Origin: DASUPK01 sp963747425
GTDB lineage: Bacteria; Actinomycetota; Thermoleophilia; Solirubrobacterales; 70-9
DNA length: 64,000 bases
Direction of reading: 5' to 3'
Assembly: GCA_963747425.1 (NCBI GenBank)
Contig: CAVVFJ010000001.1
Coordinates: forward strand, 124,001 to 188,000
Below, piece after piece: positions 19,371 through 26,725 of the stretch. A program made the translations under genes and the position numbers. Position 1 is the first letter of the stretch. The number at the start of each line of letters is the position of its first letter. The notes beneath the pieces are model-generated. The model saw only the letters and a list, made by a program, of their open reading frames with translations. It was not told the origin of the DNA and made no database searches.

Positions 19371-20633
19371 ATGGCCCGCATCCTGCTCGGGGTGAGTGGC
19401 GGCATAGCCGCCTACAAGTCGCTGGAGCTGGCCCGCCTCGCCACCAAGGAGGGCCACCCCGTCCGCGTTCTGATGACGCCTGCGGCGCAGAGGTTCGTCG
19501 GTGCGGCCTCCTTCGAGGGGATCGTGGGGTCGCCGGTGCTCACCGACGAGTTCGAGCGCGATCCGACGCGCGGCGCGTTTCCCGGCGATCCGACGCCCGA
19601 GCACGACCCGATTGGTCACCTCGAGGTCGTCGCCAACGCGGACGCCTATCTGGTCGCGCCTGCCTCGGCGAACACCGTCGCGAAGCTGGCGGCCGGGATC
19701 GCCGATTCGATGGTCACCACATCCTTCCTGGCCTGTGCAGCGCCCCGGCTGGTGGCGCCGGCGATGAACGATCGGATGTATCGCGACGCCGCCACCCAGG
19801 CGAACCTGGCGACCCTTCGCCAGCGAGGCATCACCGTGATCGAGCCCGAGGAGGGCGCCCTCGCGTCACGCGGCGAGCACGGCGTCGGCAGGCTTCCGGA
19901 GCCGCGCGCGCTGCTCGACGCGATCGAGCAGGCGGCGCCCGGCCCGATCGGCCCGTGGGATGGCCTCCGCGTCCTGGTCTCGGCCGGGGGTACCCGCGAA
20001 CCGATCGATCCCGTTCGCTTCATCGGCAATCGCTCCTCGGGCCGGATGGGTCTGGCGCTGGCCGAGCGCGCCGCGCGTCGCGGGGCGGAGGTGACACTGG
20101 TCGCCGCAAACGTTTCTCTCCCGGCTCCGCCCGGCGTCCGGCGGGTCGACGTCGAGACCGCGGCCGAGTTGGCCGACGCGCTGAGACGCGAGTTCGACTC
20201 GACCGACGTGCTGATCATGGCGGCGGCCCCCGCCGACTTTCGGCCGACGCAGGCGGCGGGCCAGAAGATCCATCGCGAGGGCACCGGGGGATTCGAGCTC
20301 GACCTCGAGGCGACCGAGGACATCCTCGCGGCCCTTACATCGGGGCGGCGCGAGGATCAGACCGTCGTCGGATTTGCCGCCGAAACCGATCCCGATACCC
20401 AGCGAGCGCGCGAGAAGCTCGAGCGCAAGGGTGCGGACGCGATCGTGTTCAACGACGTCTCGCGCTCGGAGATCGGCTTCGATAGCCCCGAGAACGAGGT
20501 CGTGATCGTCGAGCGCTCCGGGGAGCACCCGGTGCCTCGCGGTGTCAAGGGGCAGGTCGCGGACGCGATTCTCGACCGGGTCGAGGCGATCAGGTCCGGA
20601 TCGGCTGTCCGCCGGGCCGAGCCCCACGACTGA
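19371..20633 (+). CDS. coaBC: Bifunctional phosphopantothenoylcysteine decarboxylase/synthetase
   Basis: Two consecutive steps of coenzyme A synthesis. The N-terminal flavoprotein (CoaC) half has GVSGGIAAYKSLELARL, the FMN-binding His region, the VAPASANTVAKLA segment and APAMNDRM. The C-terminal CoaB half starts with RVLVSAGGTREPIDPVRFIGNRSSG and contains FAAETD near the end. Total 420 residues from ATG 19371. A GTG at 19368 is also in frame but is too close to the AAGGAGGG Shine-Dalgarno at 19357-19364, so ATG is preferred. An adjacent metK, common in other actinobacteria, is absent. Confidence 0.95.
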   Translation: MARILLGVSGGIAAYKSLELARLATKEGHPVRVLMTPAAQRFVGAASFEGIVGSPVLTDEFERDPTRGAFPGDPTPEHDPIGHLEVVANADAYLVAPASANTVAKLAAGIADSMVTTSFLACAAPRLVAPAMNDRMYRDAATQANLATLRQRGITVIEPEEGALASRGEHGVGRLPEPRALLDAIEQAAPGPIGPWDGLRVLVSAGGTREPIDPVRFIGNRSSGRMGLALAERAARRGAEVTLVAANVSLPAPPGVRRVDVETAAELADALRREFDSTDVLIMAAAPADFRPTQAAGQKIHREGTGGFELDLEATEDILAALTSGRREDQTVVGFAAETDPDTQRAREKLERKGADAIVFNDVSRSEIGFDSPENEVVIVERSGEHPVPRGVKGQVADAILDRVEAIRSGSAVRRAEPHD

Positions 20634-20666
20634 GGGCGCTCCCCAGGGCCGCCTTGTCCGCCCTTT

Positions 20667-20672
20667 TACACT
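20667..20672 (+). promoter_or_regulatory. -10-like hexamer TACACT before the TPR gene
   Basis: TACACT ends 6 nt before ATG 20679, placing initiation at the start codon itself. Confidence 0.5.
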
Positions 20673-20678
20673 GGGTCC

Positions 20679-21065
20679 ATGGCCGAGACCGAGCATTCGC
20701 AGGGGAGCGAGTCCCTGTACTCGCTGTACAGGCGCGGGATGGAGCTGCTCGAGGACGGCGACTTCGAGGAGGCGACGGGGCCCCTCAGGGAGGCCGCGCG
20801 GCAGGCGCCGGAGAAGAGCTCCGTCCGCGAGGCCCTCGGCCGGGCCCTGTTCCGCACCCGTCACTACGCCGAGGCGGCGACCGAGTTCGAGGCTGTCGTC
20901 GAGACGCATCCGGTCAACGACTACGCGCATTTCTGCCTTGGCCGCGCCCTCAGCAAGACGGGCGAGACCAGGCGCGCCCGCCATCACCTTGCTCTGGCTT
21001 CGAACCTTCGGCCCGAGCGGCGCGACTACCGCATATACAGAGAGCGCCTCGCGGCAAGAGCTTGA
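20679..21065 (+). CDS. Tetratricopeptide-repeat protein
   Basis: Short soluble scaffold-like protein of 128 residues with about three TPR units: SLYRRGMELLEDGDFEEATGP, VREALGRALFRTRHYAEAATE and AHFCLGRALSKTGETRRARHH, each showing the W/L-G-Y-A-P spacing of the helix-turn-helix repeat. There is no signal peptide or membrane segment. It overlaps dtd by 4 nt (TTGA), so the two are cotranslated. The partner is unknown. Its own -10 hexamer predicts a leaderless transcript. Confidence 0.75.
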   Translation: MAETEHSQGSESLYSLYRRGMELLEDGDFEEATGPLREAARQAPEKSSVREALGRALFRTRHYAEAATEFEAVVETHPVNDYAHFCLGRALSKTGETRRARHHLALASNLRPERRDYRIYRERLAARA

Positions 21066-21478
21066 GGGCTCTGGTCCAGCGCGTCAGCCAGGCGGCCGTC
21101 GACGTGGAGGGGGAGAGGGTCTCGCAGATCGGGCCCGGGATGCTGGTGCTGCTCGGCGTCTGCCGCGAGGACACCGAGGCCGAGGCCGACCGGCTGGCGG
21201 AGAAGGTCCGGGCGCTGCGGATCTTCGACGACGCGGATGGGAAGATGAACGAGCCGCTCGGCGACCGGGAGATCCTCTGCGTCAGCCAGTTCACCCTCTA
21301 CGGCGACACGAAGAAGGGAACGAGGCCCAGCTACATCCAGGCCGCACCCGGGGAGGAGGCGGAGCCGCTGTACGACCGCTTTTGCGAGCAGGCGGGTGCG
21401 AAGAGGGGAGTCTTCGGCGCCTGCATGGGCGTCGCGCTGGTCAACGACGGACCAGTCACAGTCATGTTGGAGGTCTAG
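21062..21478 (+). CDS. dtd: D-aminoacyl-tRNA deacylase
   Basis: Removes D-amino acids (and glycine from tRNA-Ala) mischarged onto tRNA, 138 residues, dimeric. The family motifs are VSQFTLYGDTKKGTRPSY (substrate site with the SQxT motif) and the C-terminal ALVNDGPVTVMLEV (the GP-cis-Pro motif is NDGPVT). The start is TTG in a TTGA overlap with the TPR gene; the protein begins RALVQRVSQAAV, exactly as in other Dtd proteins. Its last codons contain the -35 element of the rimP promoter. Confidence 0.93.
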   Translation: MRALVQRVSQAAVDVEGERVSQIGPGMLVLLGVCREDTEAEADRLAEKVRALRIFDDADGKMNEPLGDREILCVSQFTLYGDTKKGTRPSYIQAAPGEEAEPLYDRFCEQAGAKRGVFGACMGVALVNDGPVTVMLEV

Positions 21479-21495
21479 GCACACGGGGCTATACT
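21467..21495 (+). promoter_or_regulatory. Promoter of the rimP-nusA-infB operon (TTGGAG-17-TATACT)
   Basis: TTGGAG at 21467-21472 and TATACT at 21490-21495 are separated by exactly 17 bp, the best promoter match in the window. The expected start is near 21502, giving a leader of about 68 nt that contains the hairpin at 21533-21556. Confidence 0.75.
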
Positions 21496-21532
21496 CGCCT
21501 CGGAACCTTTTTTCGCACCGAACCGCGTGTTG

Positions 21533-21560
21533 AAAGGTGGGCGAGCGCCCGCCTTTTTTT
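21533..21560 (+). terminator. Terminator-like attenuator hairpin in the rimP leader
   Basis: A 9-bp stem (AAAGGTGGG 21533-21541 / CCCGCCTTT 21548-21556, one G-U) with a 6-nt loop runs into T residues up to 21560, only 10 nt before the rimP ATG. ACCTTTT at 21505-21511 can pair with GAAAGGT at 21532-21538, forming a mutually exclusive antiterminator. This is the layout of a transcription attenuator inside the leader of the nusA operon. Confidence 0.65.
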
Positions 21561-21569
21561 GGGCCACGA

Positions 21570-22007
21570 ATGGATACAGAACTCCAGCAAGTACAGGAAA
21601 CCGTTGAGGCACGGCTCCACGATCAGGAGCCCGACGTCGAGCTGCTCGCACTCGAGCGGCCCGCGTCCGAGCGATTGCGCCTGGTGATCGACAGCCCCGA
21701 CGGGGTTGACATCGCCCTCTGCGAGCGGGTTACGGGCGCGCTCCGCGACCTGCTCGAGGACTGGTCCCTGGAGGTCTCTTCGCCCGGCCCCGAGCGGCCG
21801 CTGACGAAGCCCGAGCACTTTCGTCGCTTTCTCGGCAACACGATTCGAGTGAAGACCAGCGAGGAGATCTCCGGTCGTCACAGCTTCACCGGCACGCTGA
21901 CCGCCGCGGATGACGAGCGAGTCAGCCTCGAGGCTCCCGACGGTGCGGTGACCATTCCATTGCAGAGCGTCCGCCGTTCAAATCTTGTTCAGGAGGAGGT
22001 CGCATGA
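21570..22007 (+). CDS. rimP: Ribosome maturation factor RimP
   Basis: 30S assembly factor of 145 residues with an N-terminal alpha/beta domain (ELLALERPASERLRLVIDSPDGVDI, quoted in part: RLRLVIDSPDGVD) and a C-terminal Sm-like barrel (SPGPERPL, then the FTGTL and VTIPL strands). SSPGPERPLTKPEHFRRF is the family signature. A longer frame begins inside the leader hairpin, so ATG 21570 is preferred. There is no Shine-Dalgarno between the T run and ATG. It overlaps nusA by 4 nt, the standard order. Confidence 0.93.
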   Translation: MDTELQQVQETVEARLHDQEPDVELLALERPASERLRLVIDSPDGVDIALCERVTGALRDLLEDWSLEVSSPGPERPLTKPEHFRRFLGNTIRVKTSEEISGRHSFTGTLTAADDERVSLEAPDGAVTIPLQSVRRSNLVQEEVA

Positions 22008-23728
22008 CCCAGGAGATCGTCGACGCCGTCAAGATGCTCGAGCAGGAGAAGGGGATCGCGGCTGACACCCTGATGGACGCCCTTCAGGACGCCCTGCTCT
22101 CCGCCTACAAGAAGACCCCCGGCGCGGCCAAGTACGCGAAGGTCGAGCTGGACCACTCGAGCGCCGACTTCCGCGTCTATGAGCTGATGGTCCCCGAGGA
22201 CCTCGAGAAGAGGCTGCTCGACGAGCAGTTCGAAGAGCAGCTCCAGGCGGCTGAGGCCGCCGAGGCCGCCGGCGAGCCGGTGCCGGAGATCCAGGCAACG
22301 GGGCCGATGGTCGACCCCGAGACCGGGGAGCGCCGGGAGGCCGAGGAGGAGGAGCTCGAGCCCGAGCGTCTCGAGCCCTACATGGACCAGATCGAGAGCC
22401 GCGACGTCACCCCCGACGACTTCGGGCGCATCGCCGCACAGACGGCGAAGCAGGTGATCCTGCAGCGGATCCGCGAGGCCGAGCGGGGCATGATGTTCGA
22501 GGAGTACAAGGACCGCGTCGGCGAGCTGGTCACCGGGATCATCCAGCAGTCCGACAACCGATACACGCTGGTCCAGCTCCGCGAGCGCGTCGAGGCGCTG
22601 CTGCCGCGCTCCGAGCAGGTCTACAACGAGCGCTATGACCACGGGATGAGGGTCAAGGCCGTGATCACCGACGTCTCCGCTGACACCAAGGGCCCCAGCA
22701 TCGTCGTCTCGCGGCGCAACTCCGAGCTGATCAAGAAGCTCTTCGAGCTCGAGGTCCCCGAGATCGCCGACAAGCTCGTCGAGATCACGGGAGTCGCCCG
22801 GGAGCCGGGCTGGCGCTCGAAGATCGCCGTGGTCTCCCATGCCGACGGAGTCGATCCCGTGGGCGCATGCGTCGGGCCCCGCGGCTCCCGGGTGCGCATG
22901 GTCGTCTCCGAGCTGCGCGGCGAGAAGATCGACATCATCCCCTACAACGAGGAGCCCGCCCGCTTCGTCGCGAAGGCCCTCTCACCGGCACGCGTCCGCG
23001 AGGTGCTCGTCGACGACGAGACCAAGGAGGCGACGGTGATCGTCCCGGACGACCAGCTCTCGCTGGCGATCGGGCGCGACGGCCAGAATGCCCGCCTCGC
23101 CGCCCGGCTGACCGGCTGGAAGGTGGACATCACCTCCGAGACCGAGTTCGCTCAGCAGGAGGAGGACATCGAGTACGAGGGCGAGGAGGCCGCCGACGGC
23201 CGCTGCATGGCCGTGATGACCACCGGCCGCCGCTGTCCCAACGCGGCGCTCCAGGGCTCGCAGTTCTGCGGCCTGCCCCAGCACCAGGCACTGGCCCGCT
23301 TCGGCACGAACCAGGTCGCCGTGCTCAGCCCTCTGAGCGACGAGGAGGTGGCCACCATTGCCGGCGGCGATGCGGACGATGCCGCGGTGAAGGCGATCGT
23401 CGAGAAGGCCGAGGGCCAGTTCGACGAGAGCGCCGAGTCGGAGGAGCCAGAGCCCGACGAGGACGAGGAGGAGACGCCCGCCGAGGAGTCTGCGGAGGAA
23501 GAGCCCGCCGAGGAGGAAGCTCCGGCCGAGGAGGAAGCTCCGGCCGAGGAGGAAGCTCCGGCCGCCGAGGCCGAGGAGGACAAGTCCGAGGAGGACGAGG
23601 AACCCGCCGAGGAGGAAGCCCCTGCCGAGGAGGAAGCCCCTGCCGAGGAGGAGGCCGAGGCCTCAGAGGACGGCGCCGAGCCCGAGGAGACGGGCGTGAC
23701 CGCCGGCGAGGAGCAGACGACCGAGTAG
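22004..23728 (+). CDS. nusA: Transcription termination/antitermination factor NusA with zinc-knuckle and acidic tail
   Basis: RNA-polymerase-binding elongation factor of 574 residues. Order: N-terminal RNAP-binding domain (ALLSAYKKTPGAAKYAKVEL) with an acidic insertion around residues 60-130; S1 domain; KH1 (VGACVGPRGSRVRMVVSEL); KH2 (LAIGRDGQNARLAARLTGW). After KH2 it departs from the family: a putative zinc knuckle C401-x9-C411-x10-C422-x4-H427, a helix-rich segment, then a ~115-residue Glu/Ala/Pro tail with AEEEAP repeats. ylxR, usually between nusA and infB, is missing; infB starts 3 nt after the nusA stop. The knuckle resembles short CxxxxxxxGxxC motifs found in unrelated proteins and may bind RNA or protein. 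Confidence 0.95.
   Translation: MTQEIVDAVKMLEQEKGIAADTLMDALQDALLSAYKKTPGAAKYAKVELDHSSADFRVYELMVPEDLEKRLLDEQFEEQLQAAEAAEAAGEPVPEIQATGPMVDPETGERREAEEEELEPERLEPYMDQIESRDVTPDDFGRIAAQTAKQVILQRIREAERGMMFEEYKDRVGELVTGIIQQSDNRYTLVQLRERVEALLPRSEQVYNERYDHGMRVKAVITDVSADTKGPSIVVSRRNSELIKKLFELEVPEIADKLVEITGVAREPGWRSKIAVVSHADGVDPVGACVGPRGSRVRMVVSELRGEKIDIIPYNEEPARFVAKALSPARVREVLVDDETKEATVIVPDDQLSLAIGRDGQNARLAARLTGWKVDITSETEFAQQEEDIEYEGEEAADGRCMAVMTTGRRCPNAALQGSQFCGLPQHQALARFGTNQVAVLSPLSDEEVATIAGGDADDAAVKAIVEKAEGQFDESAESEEPEPDEDEEETPAEESAEEEPAEEEAPAEEEAPAEEEAPAAEAEEDKSEEDEEPAEEEAPAEEEAPAEEEAEASEDGAEPEETGVTAGEEQTTE
23507..23560 (+). repeat. Three tandem 18-bp coding repeats in nusA
   Basis: Three identical copies of GCCGAGGAGGAAGCTCCG lie end to end and encode AEEEAP each. 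Perfect identity including synonymous positions points to recent slippage or expansion. Confidence 0.9.
23606..23656 (+). repeat. Second block of the 18-bp nusA tail repeat
   Basis: Two identical copies of GCCGAGGAGGAAGCCCCT (23606-23641) and a diverged partial third copy encode further AEEEAP units. The block differs from the first in the last codons (GCCCCT instead of GCTCCG). Confidence 0.85.
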
Positions 23729-23731
23729 GAG

Positions 23732-25987
23732 ATGGCGAAGAAACGAGTACACGAGATCGCGAAGGCCCAGGGCCTGACCAGCAAGGAGCTCCTTGCCAAG
23801 CTCAAGGCTGCCGGCATCGAGGCCAAGGCTGCCCAGTCGAACGTCGAGGAGTCCGACGCCCTGGCCGCGCTGAAGGGGTCCGGGGACGGTGCATCGGCCG
23901 CCACCGCGACCAAGACCAAGCCTGCACCGAAGAAGGCCGAGGCCGCCCCCAAGGCAAAGGCGGACGCTCCCAGCACAAAGTCGTCGGCCACAAAATCCGC
24001 CGACGGATCTACCGCGGGGGGTGACGGCGCCTCCGCCGCGCCTGCCAAGAAGGGCGCACCAAAGCGAAGGCGCCGCGTGGTGATCGACTCGCAGGCCGCC
24101 CGCCGCGACCACATCGCCAAGACCCAGCCGCCGCCGCGCCCACCGCGCCGCCGCGGCGGTCGCCGCAGGCGCCCGCTGCTGGAGGAGCCGAGCGATCGGG
24201 AGCTCAAGCAGCCCGAGGCGCAGCCCGCGATCAAGGTCAACTCCGGCGCCACCGTCCGTGAGGTCGCCGAGAGCCTCGGCCTGTCCTCCGCCGAGGTGAT
24301 CAAGGCGCTGATGAAGGAGGGGGAGATGGCGACCCTCACCCAGACGCTCACCGACGAGTCAGTCGAGTCGATCGCCAAGCAGTTCGATCGCGAGATCGAG
24401 ATCGTCACGGCGGCCGAGGAGGAAGCCGAGGCTCCGGCCGTCCAGGAGGACGACGAGGGGGACCTCGTGGAGCGGCCGCCGGTGGTCACGGTGATGGGTC
24501 ACGTCGACCACGGCAAGACCTCCCTGCTGGACGCGATCCGCCAGACCCAGGTCGCCGCCGGCGAGGCCGGCGGCATCACCCAGCACATCGGCGCTTACCA
24601 GGTGCGCCACGACGGCAAGACGCTGACCTTCCTGGACACGCCGGGCCACGAGGCCTTTACCGCCATGCGAGCCCGCGGGGCCAGCGTCACCGACGTCGCG
24701 GTGATCGTCGTCGCCGCCGACGATGGGGTGATGCCCCAGACCGTCGAGGCGATCGACCACGCGCGCGCGGCCGGCGTCCCGATCCTCGTCGCCGTCAACA
24801 AGATCGACAAGGAGGGCGCCGACACGAACCGCGTCCGCACGGAGCTTGCCCAGCACGAGCTCAACCCCGAGGAGTGGGGCGGGGACACGGTCTACGCGGA
24901 CGTCTCGGCGAAGACCAAGGACGGTCTCGACAACCTGATCGAGATGATTCTGCTGGTCACCGACCTCGAGGAGCTGGGCGCAAACCCCGACGCCCTCGCC
25001 TCCGGCACGGTCGTCGAATCGCGCCTCGACCCCGGCCGGGGGCCGGTCACCGGTGTGCTGGTCCAGCGCGGCACCCTCCGCGTGGGCGATGCGGTTGTCG
25101 CCGGCCCCGTCTGGGGCAAGGTCCGGGCGATGCTCGACGACACGGGCGAGCGGGTGGACGAAGCTACACCCGGGACCCCTGTGGAGGTCCTCGGTTTCGA
25201 CGGAGTAAGCGAGGCCGGTGAGCACGTCCAGGTGGTCGAGAACGAGCGCAAGGCGCGATCCCTCGCGCAGGAGCGCGAGACGCGGCTCAAGACCGAGCAG
25301 CTCGCCCGCCGCCAGGCTCGCAAGGTCACGCTCGAGGAGGTCTTCCAGAGGGCCAGCGAGGGCCAGCTCAAGGAGCTCAACATCGTCCTCAAGGCCGATG
25401 TCTCGGGTTCGCTGGAGGCGCTCCAGGACGAGATCGCGAAGCTGCCCCAGGAGCAGGTACCGGTCAACGTCATCCATGCCCAGACCGGTGGCATCAACGA
25501 GTCCGACGTGATGCTGGCATCGGCCTCCGATGCCGTGATCATCGGCTTCAACGTTCGGCCGCTGGCCGACGCTCGCCGAGCCGCCGAACAAGAGGGCGTC
25601 GACATCCGCACCTACACGGTGATCTACAAGGTCACCGAGGAGCTTCGCGCAGCGATGGAGGGCATGCTCGAGCCCGAGGAGGTCGAGGAGGACCTCGGCC
25701 AGGCCGAGGTCAAGCAGACCTTCAAGGCCTCCCGAGTCGGCACGATTGCCGGCTGCCTCGTCACCGACGGCAAGGTCACCCGGAACGCCAACACCCGCCT
25801 GGTCCGCGACGGGACCATCATCTGGAGCGGCAAGGTCGGCTCGCTGCGGCGCTTCAAGGACGACGTGGCGGAGGTCGACGAGGGCATGGAGTGCGGGATC
25901 GTGCTCGAGGGCTTCGCCGACATCAAGGAGGGCGACGTCCTCGAGTTCTTCGAGACCAAGCAGGTGGAGAAGACCCTCGAGTCCTGA
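23732..25987 (+). CDS. infB: Translation initiation factor IF-2
   Basis: GTPase placing initiator tRNA on the ribosome, 751 residues. The N-terminal IF2_N domain (KKRVHEIAKAQGLTSKELLAKL) is followed by a Lys/Ala and then Arg/Pro-rich linker, a second IF2_N-like segment (ATVREVAESLGLSSAEVIKAL), and the GTPase domain with G1 GHVDHGKTSLLD, DTPGHEAF and NKID. Domains II-IV follow, ending in GIVLEGFADIKEGDVLE. It is shorter than most actinobacterial IF-2 because of a compact linker. It is cotranscribed with rimP-nusA. Confidence 0.97.
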   Translation: MAKKRVHEIAKAQGLTSKELLAKLKAAGIEAKAAQSNVEESDALAALKGSGDGASAATATKTKPAPKKAEAAPKAKADAPSTKSSATKSADGSTAGGDGASAAPAKKGAPKRRRRVVIDSQAARRDHIAKTQPPPRPPRRRGGRRRRPLLEEPSDRELKQPEAQPAIKVNSGATVREVAESLGLSSAEVIKALMKEGEMATLTQTLTDESVESIAKQFDREIEIVTAAEEEAEAPAVQEDDEGDLVERPPVVTVMGHVDHGKTSLLDAIRQTQVAAGEAGGITQHIGAYQVRHDGKTLTFLDTPGHEAFTAMRARGASVTDVAVIVVAADDGVMPQTVEAIDHARAAGVPILVAVNKIDKEGADTNRVRTELAQHELNPEEWGGDTVYADVSAKTKDGLDNLIEMILLVTDLEELGANPDALASGTVVESRLDPGRGPVTGVLVQRGTLRVGDAVVAGPVWGKVRAMLDDTGERVDEATPGTPVEVLGFDGVSEAGEHVQVVENERKARSLAQERETRLKTEQLARRQARKVTLEEVFQRASEGQLKELNIVLKADVSGSLEALQDEIAKLPQEQVPVNVIHAQTGGINESDVMLASASDAVIIGFNVRPLADARRAAEQEGVDIRTYTVIYKVTEELRAAMEGMLEPEEVEEDLGQAEVKQTFKASRVGTIAGCLVTDGKVTRNANTRLVRDGTIIWSGKVGSLRRFKDDVAEVDEGMECGIVLEGFADIKEGDVLEFFETKQVEKTLES

Positions 25988-25990
25988 GTC

Positions 25991-26014
25991 CGTCCCCGCG
26001 CTAGCGTGGGGACG
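25991..26014 (+). promoter_or_regulatory. Palindromic hairpin overlapping the DUF503 promoter and start
   Basis: GTCCCCGCG (25992-26000) pairs with CGTGGGGAC (26005-26013), one G-U, around a CTAG tetraloop. The -10-like hexamer TAGCGT (26002-26007) sits in the loop and 3' arm, ending 6 nt before GTG 26014. It could be an operator or an infB 3'-end structure; there is no U-tract. Confidence 0.45.
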
Positions 26015-26313
26015 TGACCGCGTTTGTCGAGTTGATCGAGATTCGCCTGCATTTCGGCGAGGTGCGGGACCTGAAGGGAAAACGCAAGCTGGTCAAGTCC
26101 CTGAAGGACGGGATCCGTCAGCGCTTCGGTGCATCGGTCGCCGAGATCGACGGACACGACAAGTGGCAGCGCTCGACGCTGCTCTGCGCGCTGGTCGGCG
26201 ACGGGCAGGTCTCAGACCGGGCCGACGGCCTGGTCCGCTTCGTGGAGAGCCGCTGCCCCGACGGCTGCTCGGTCGAGCGGGACCTGCGAAGCCTGCGTGA
26301 TATCCGCGGCTGA
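26014..26313 (+). CDS. DUF503 (YlxP-like) protein
   Basis: Small protein of 99 residues matching the DUF503/YlxP family, found next to infB and rbfA in Firmicutes and Actinobacteria. The conserved start FVELIEIRLHFGEVRDLKGKR and KSLKDGIRQRFGASVAEID are recognisable. The fold is a ferredoxin-like alpha/beta sandwich; its function is unknown, with a ribosome-assembly role inferred from gene order. GTG start, with the -10-like TAGCGT 6 nt upstream predicting a leaderless mRNA. Confidence 0.85.
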   Translation: MTAFVELIEIRLHFGEVRDLKGKRKLVKSLKDGIRQRFGASVAEIDGHDKWQRSTLLCALVGDGQVSDRADGLVRFVESRCPDGCSVERDLRSLRDIRG

Positions 26314-26374
26314 CCCGTTCACTGAGCCGTGTCGCTTTGATTAGTGCGGCCTGAGCTGTTTGAGCGTCTGCTGT

Positions 26375-26380
26375 TATCGT
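26375..26380 (+). promoter_or_regulatory. -10-like hexamer TATCGT before rbfA
   Basis: TATCGT ends 9 nt before ATG 26390, in a 76-bp gap that is unusually AT-rich for this window. Confidence 0.5.
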
Positions 26381-26389
26381 CGCCGAGCA

Positions 26390-26725
26390 ATGGGGACCGC
26401 CCGGATGCGGCGCGTCAACGAGGCGATTCGCGAAATCCTCGGCGACGCGATAGCCACTGAGCTGAAGGACCCGAGGATCGGATTCGTGACCGTGACCGAT
26501 GTAGACACCTCTCCCGACCTGCGCGCCGCGCGCGTTTACGTCAGCGTGCTCGGCTCCGAGGAGGAGCGCGAGAGCTCGCTCGCCGGCCTGCGCTCGTCCC
26601 ATGGTGTCCTCCAGGGCAAGATCGCGAGTGGCATGCGCATGAAGCGAACGCCGACCTTGACCTTCGAATACGACGAGACTGTGGAGCGCGGCGACCGCAT
26701 CACTCGTCTTCTCGACGACGAATGA
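26390..26725 (+). CDS. rbfA: Ribosome-binding factor A
   Basis: Cold-shock 30S maturation factor of 111 residues with a type II KH fold. RRVNEAIREILGDAIATELKDPRIGFVTV (seen in parts: RVNEAIREIL, ELKDPRIGFVTVTDV) and LRAARVYVSVLG are diagnostic, ending in PTLTFEYDETVERGDRI. An in-frame upstream ATG at 26360 gives a Cys-rich extension not found in the family; ATG 26390 with a -10-like box 9 nt upstream is preferred. It overlaps nrnA by 4 nt. Confidence 0.93.
   Translation: MGTARMRRVNEAIREILGDAIATELKDPRIGFVTVTDVDTSPDLRAARVYVSVLGSEEERESSLAGLRSSHGVLQGKIASGMRMKRTPTLTFEYDETVERGDRITRLLDDE

Noticed and set aside
23507..23656. Tandem repeats considered as a CRISPR array.
   Set aside because: Units are 18 bp, contiguous and coding, with no spacers. 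No CRISPR array or cas gene is present in the window.
23152..24489. Long minus-strand frame over the nusA tail (Ser/Ala-rich).
   Set aside because: It arises from the antisense of the Glu-rich repeats and has no homology features.
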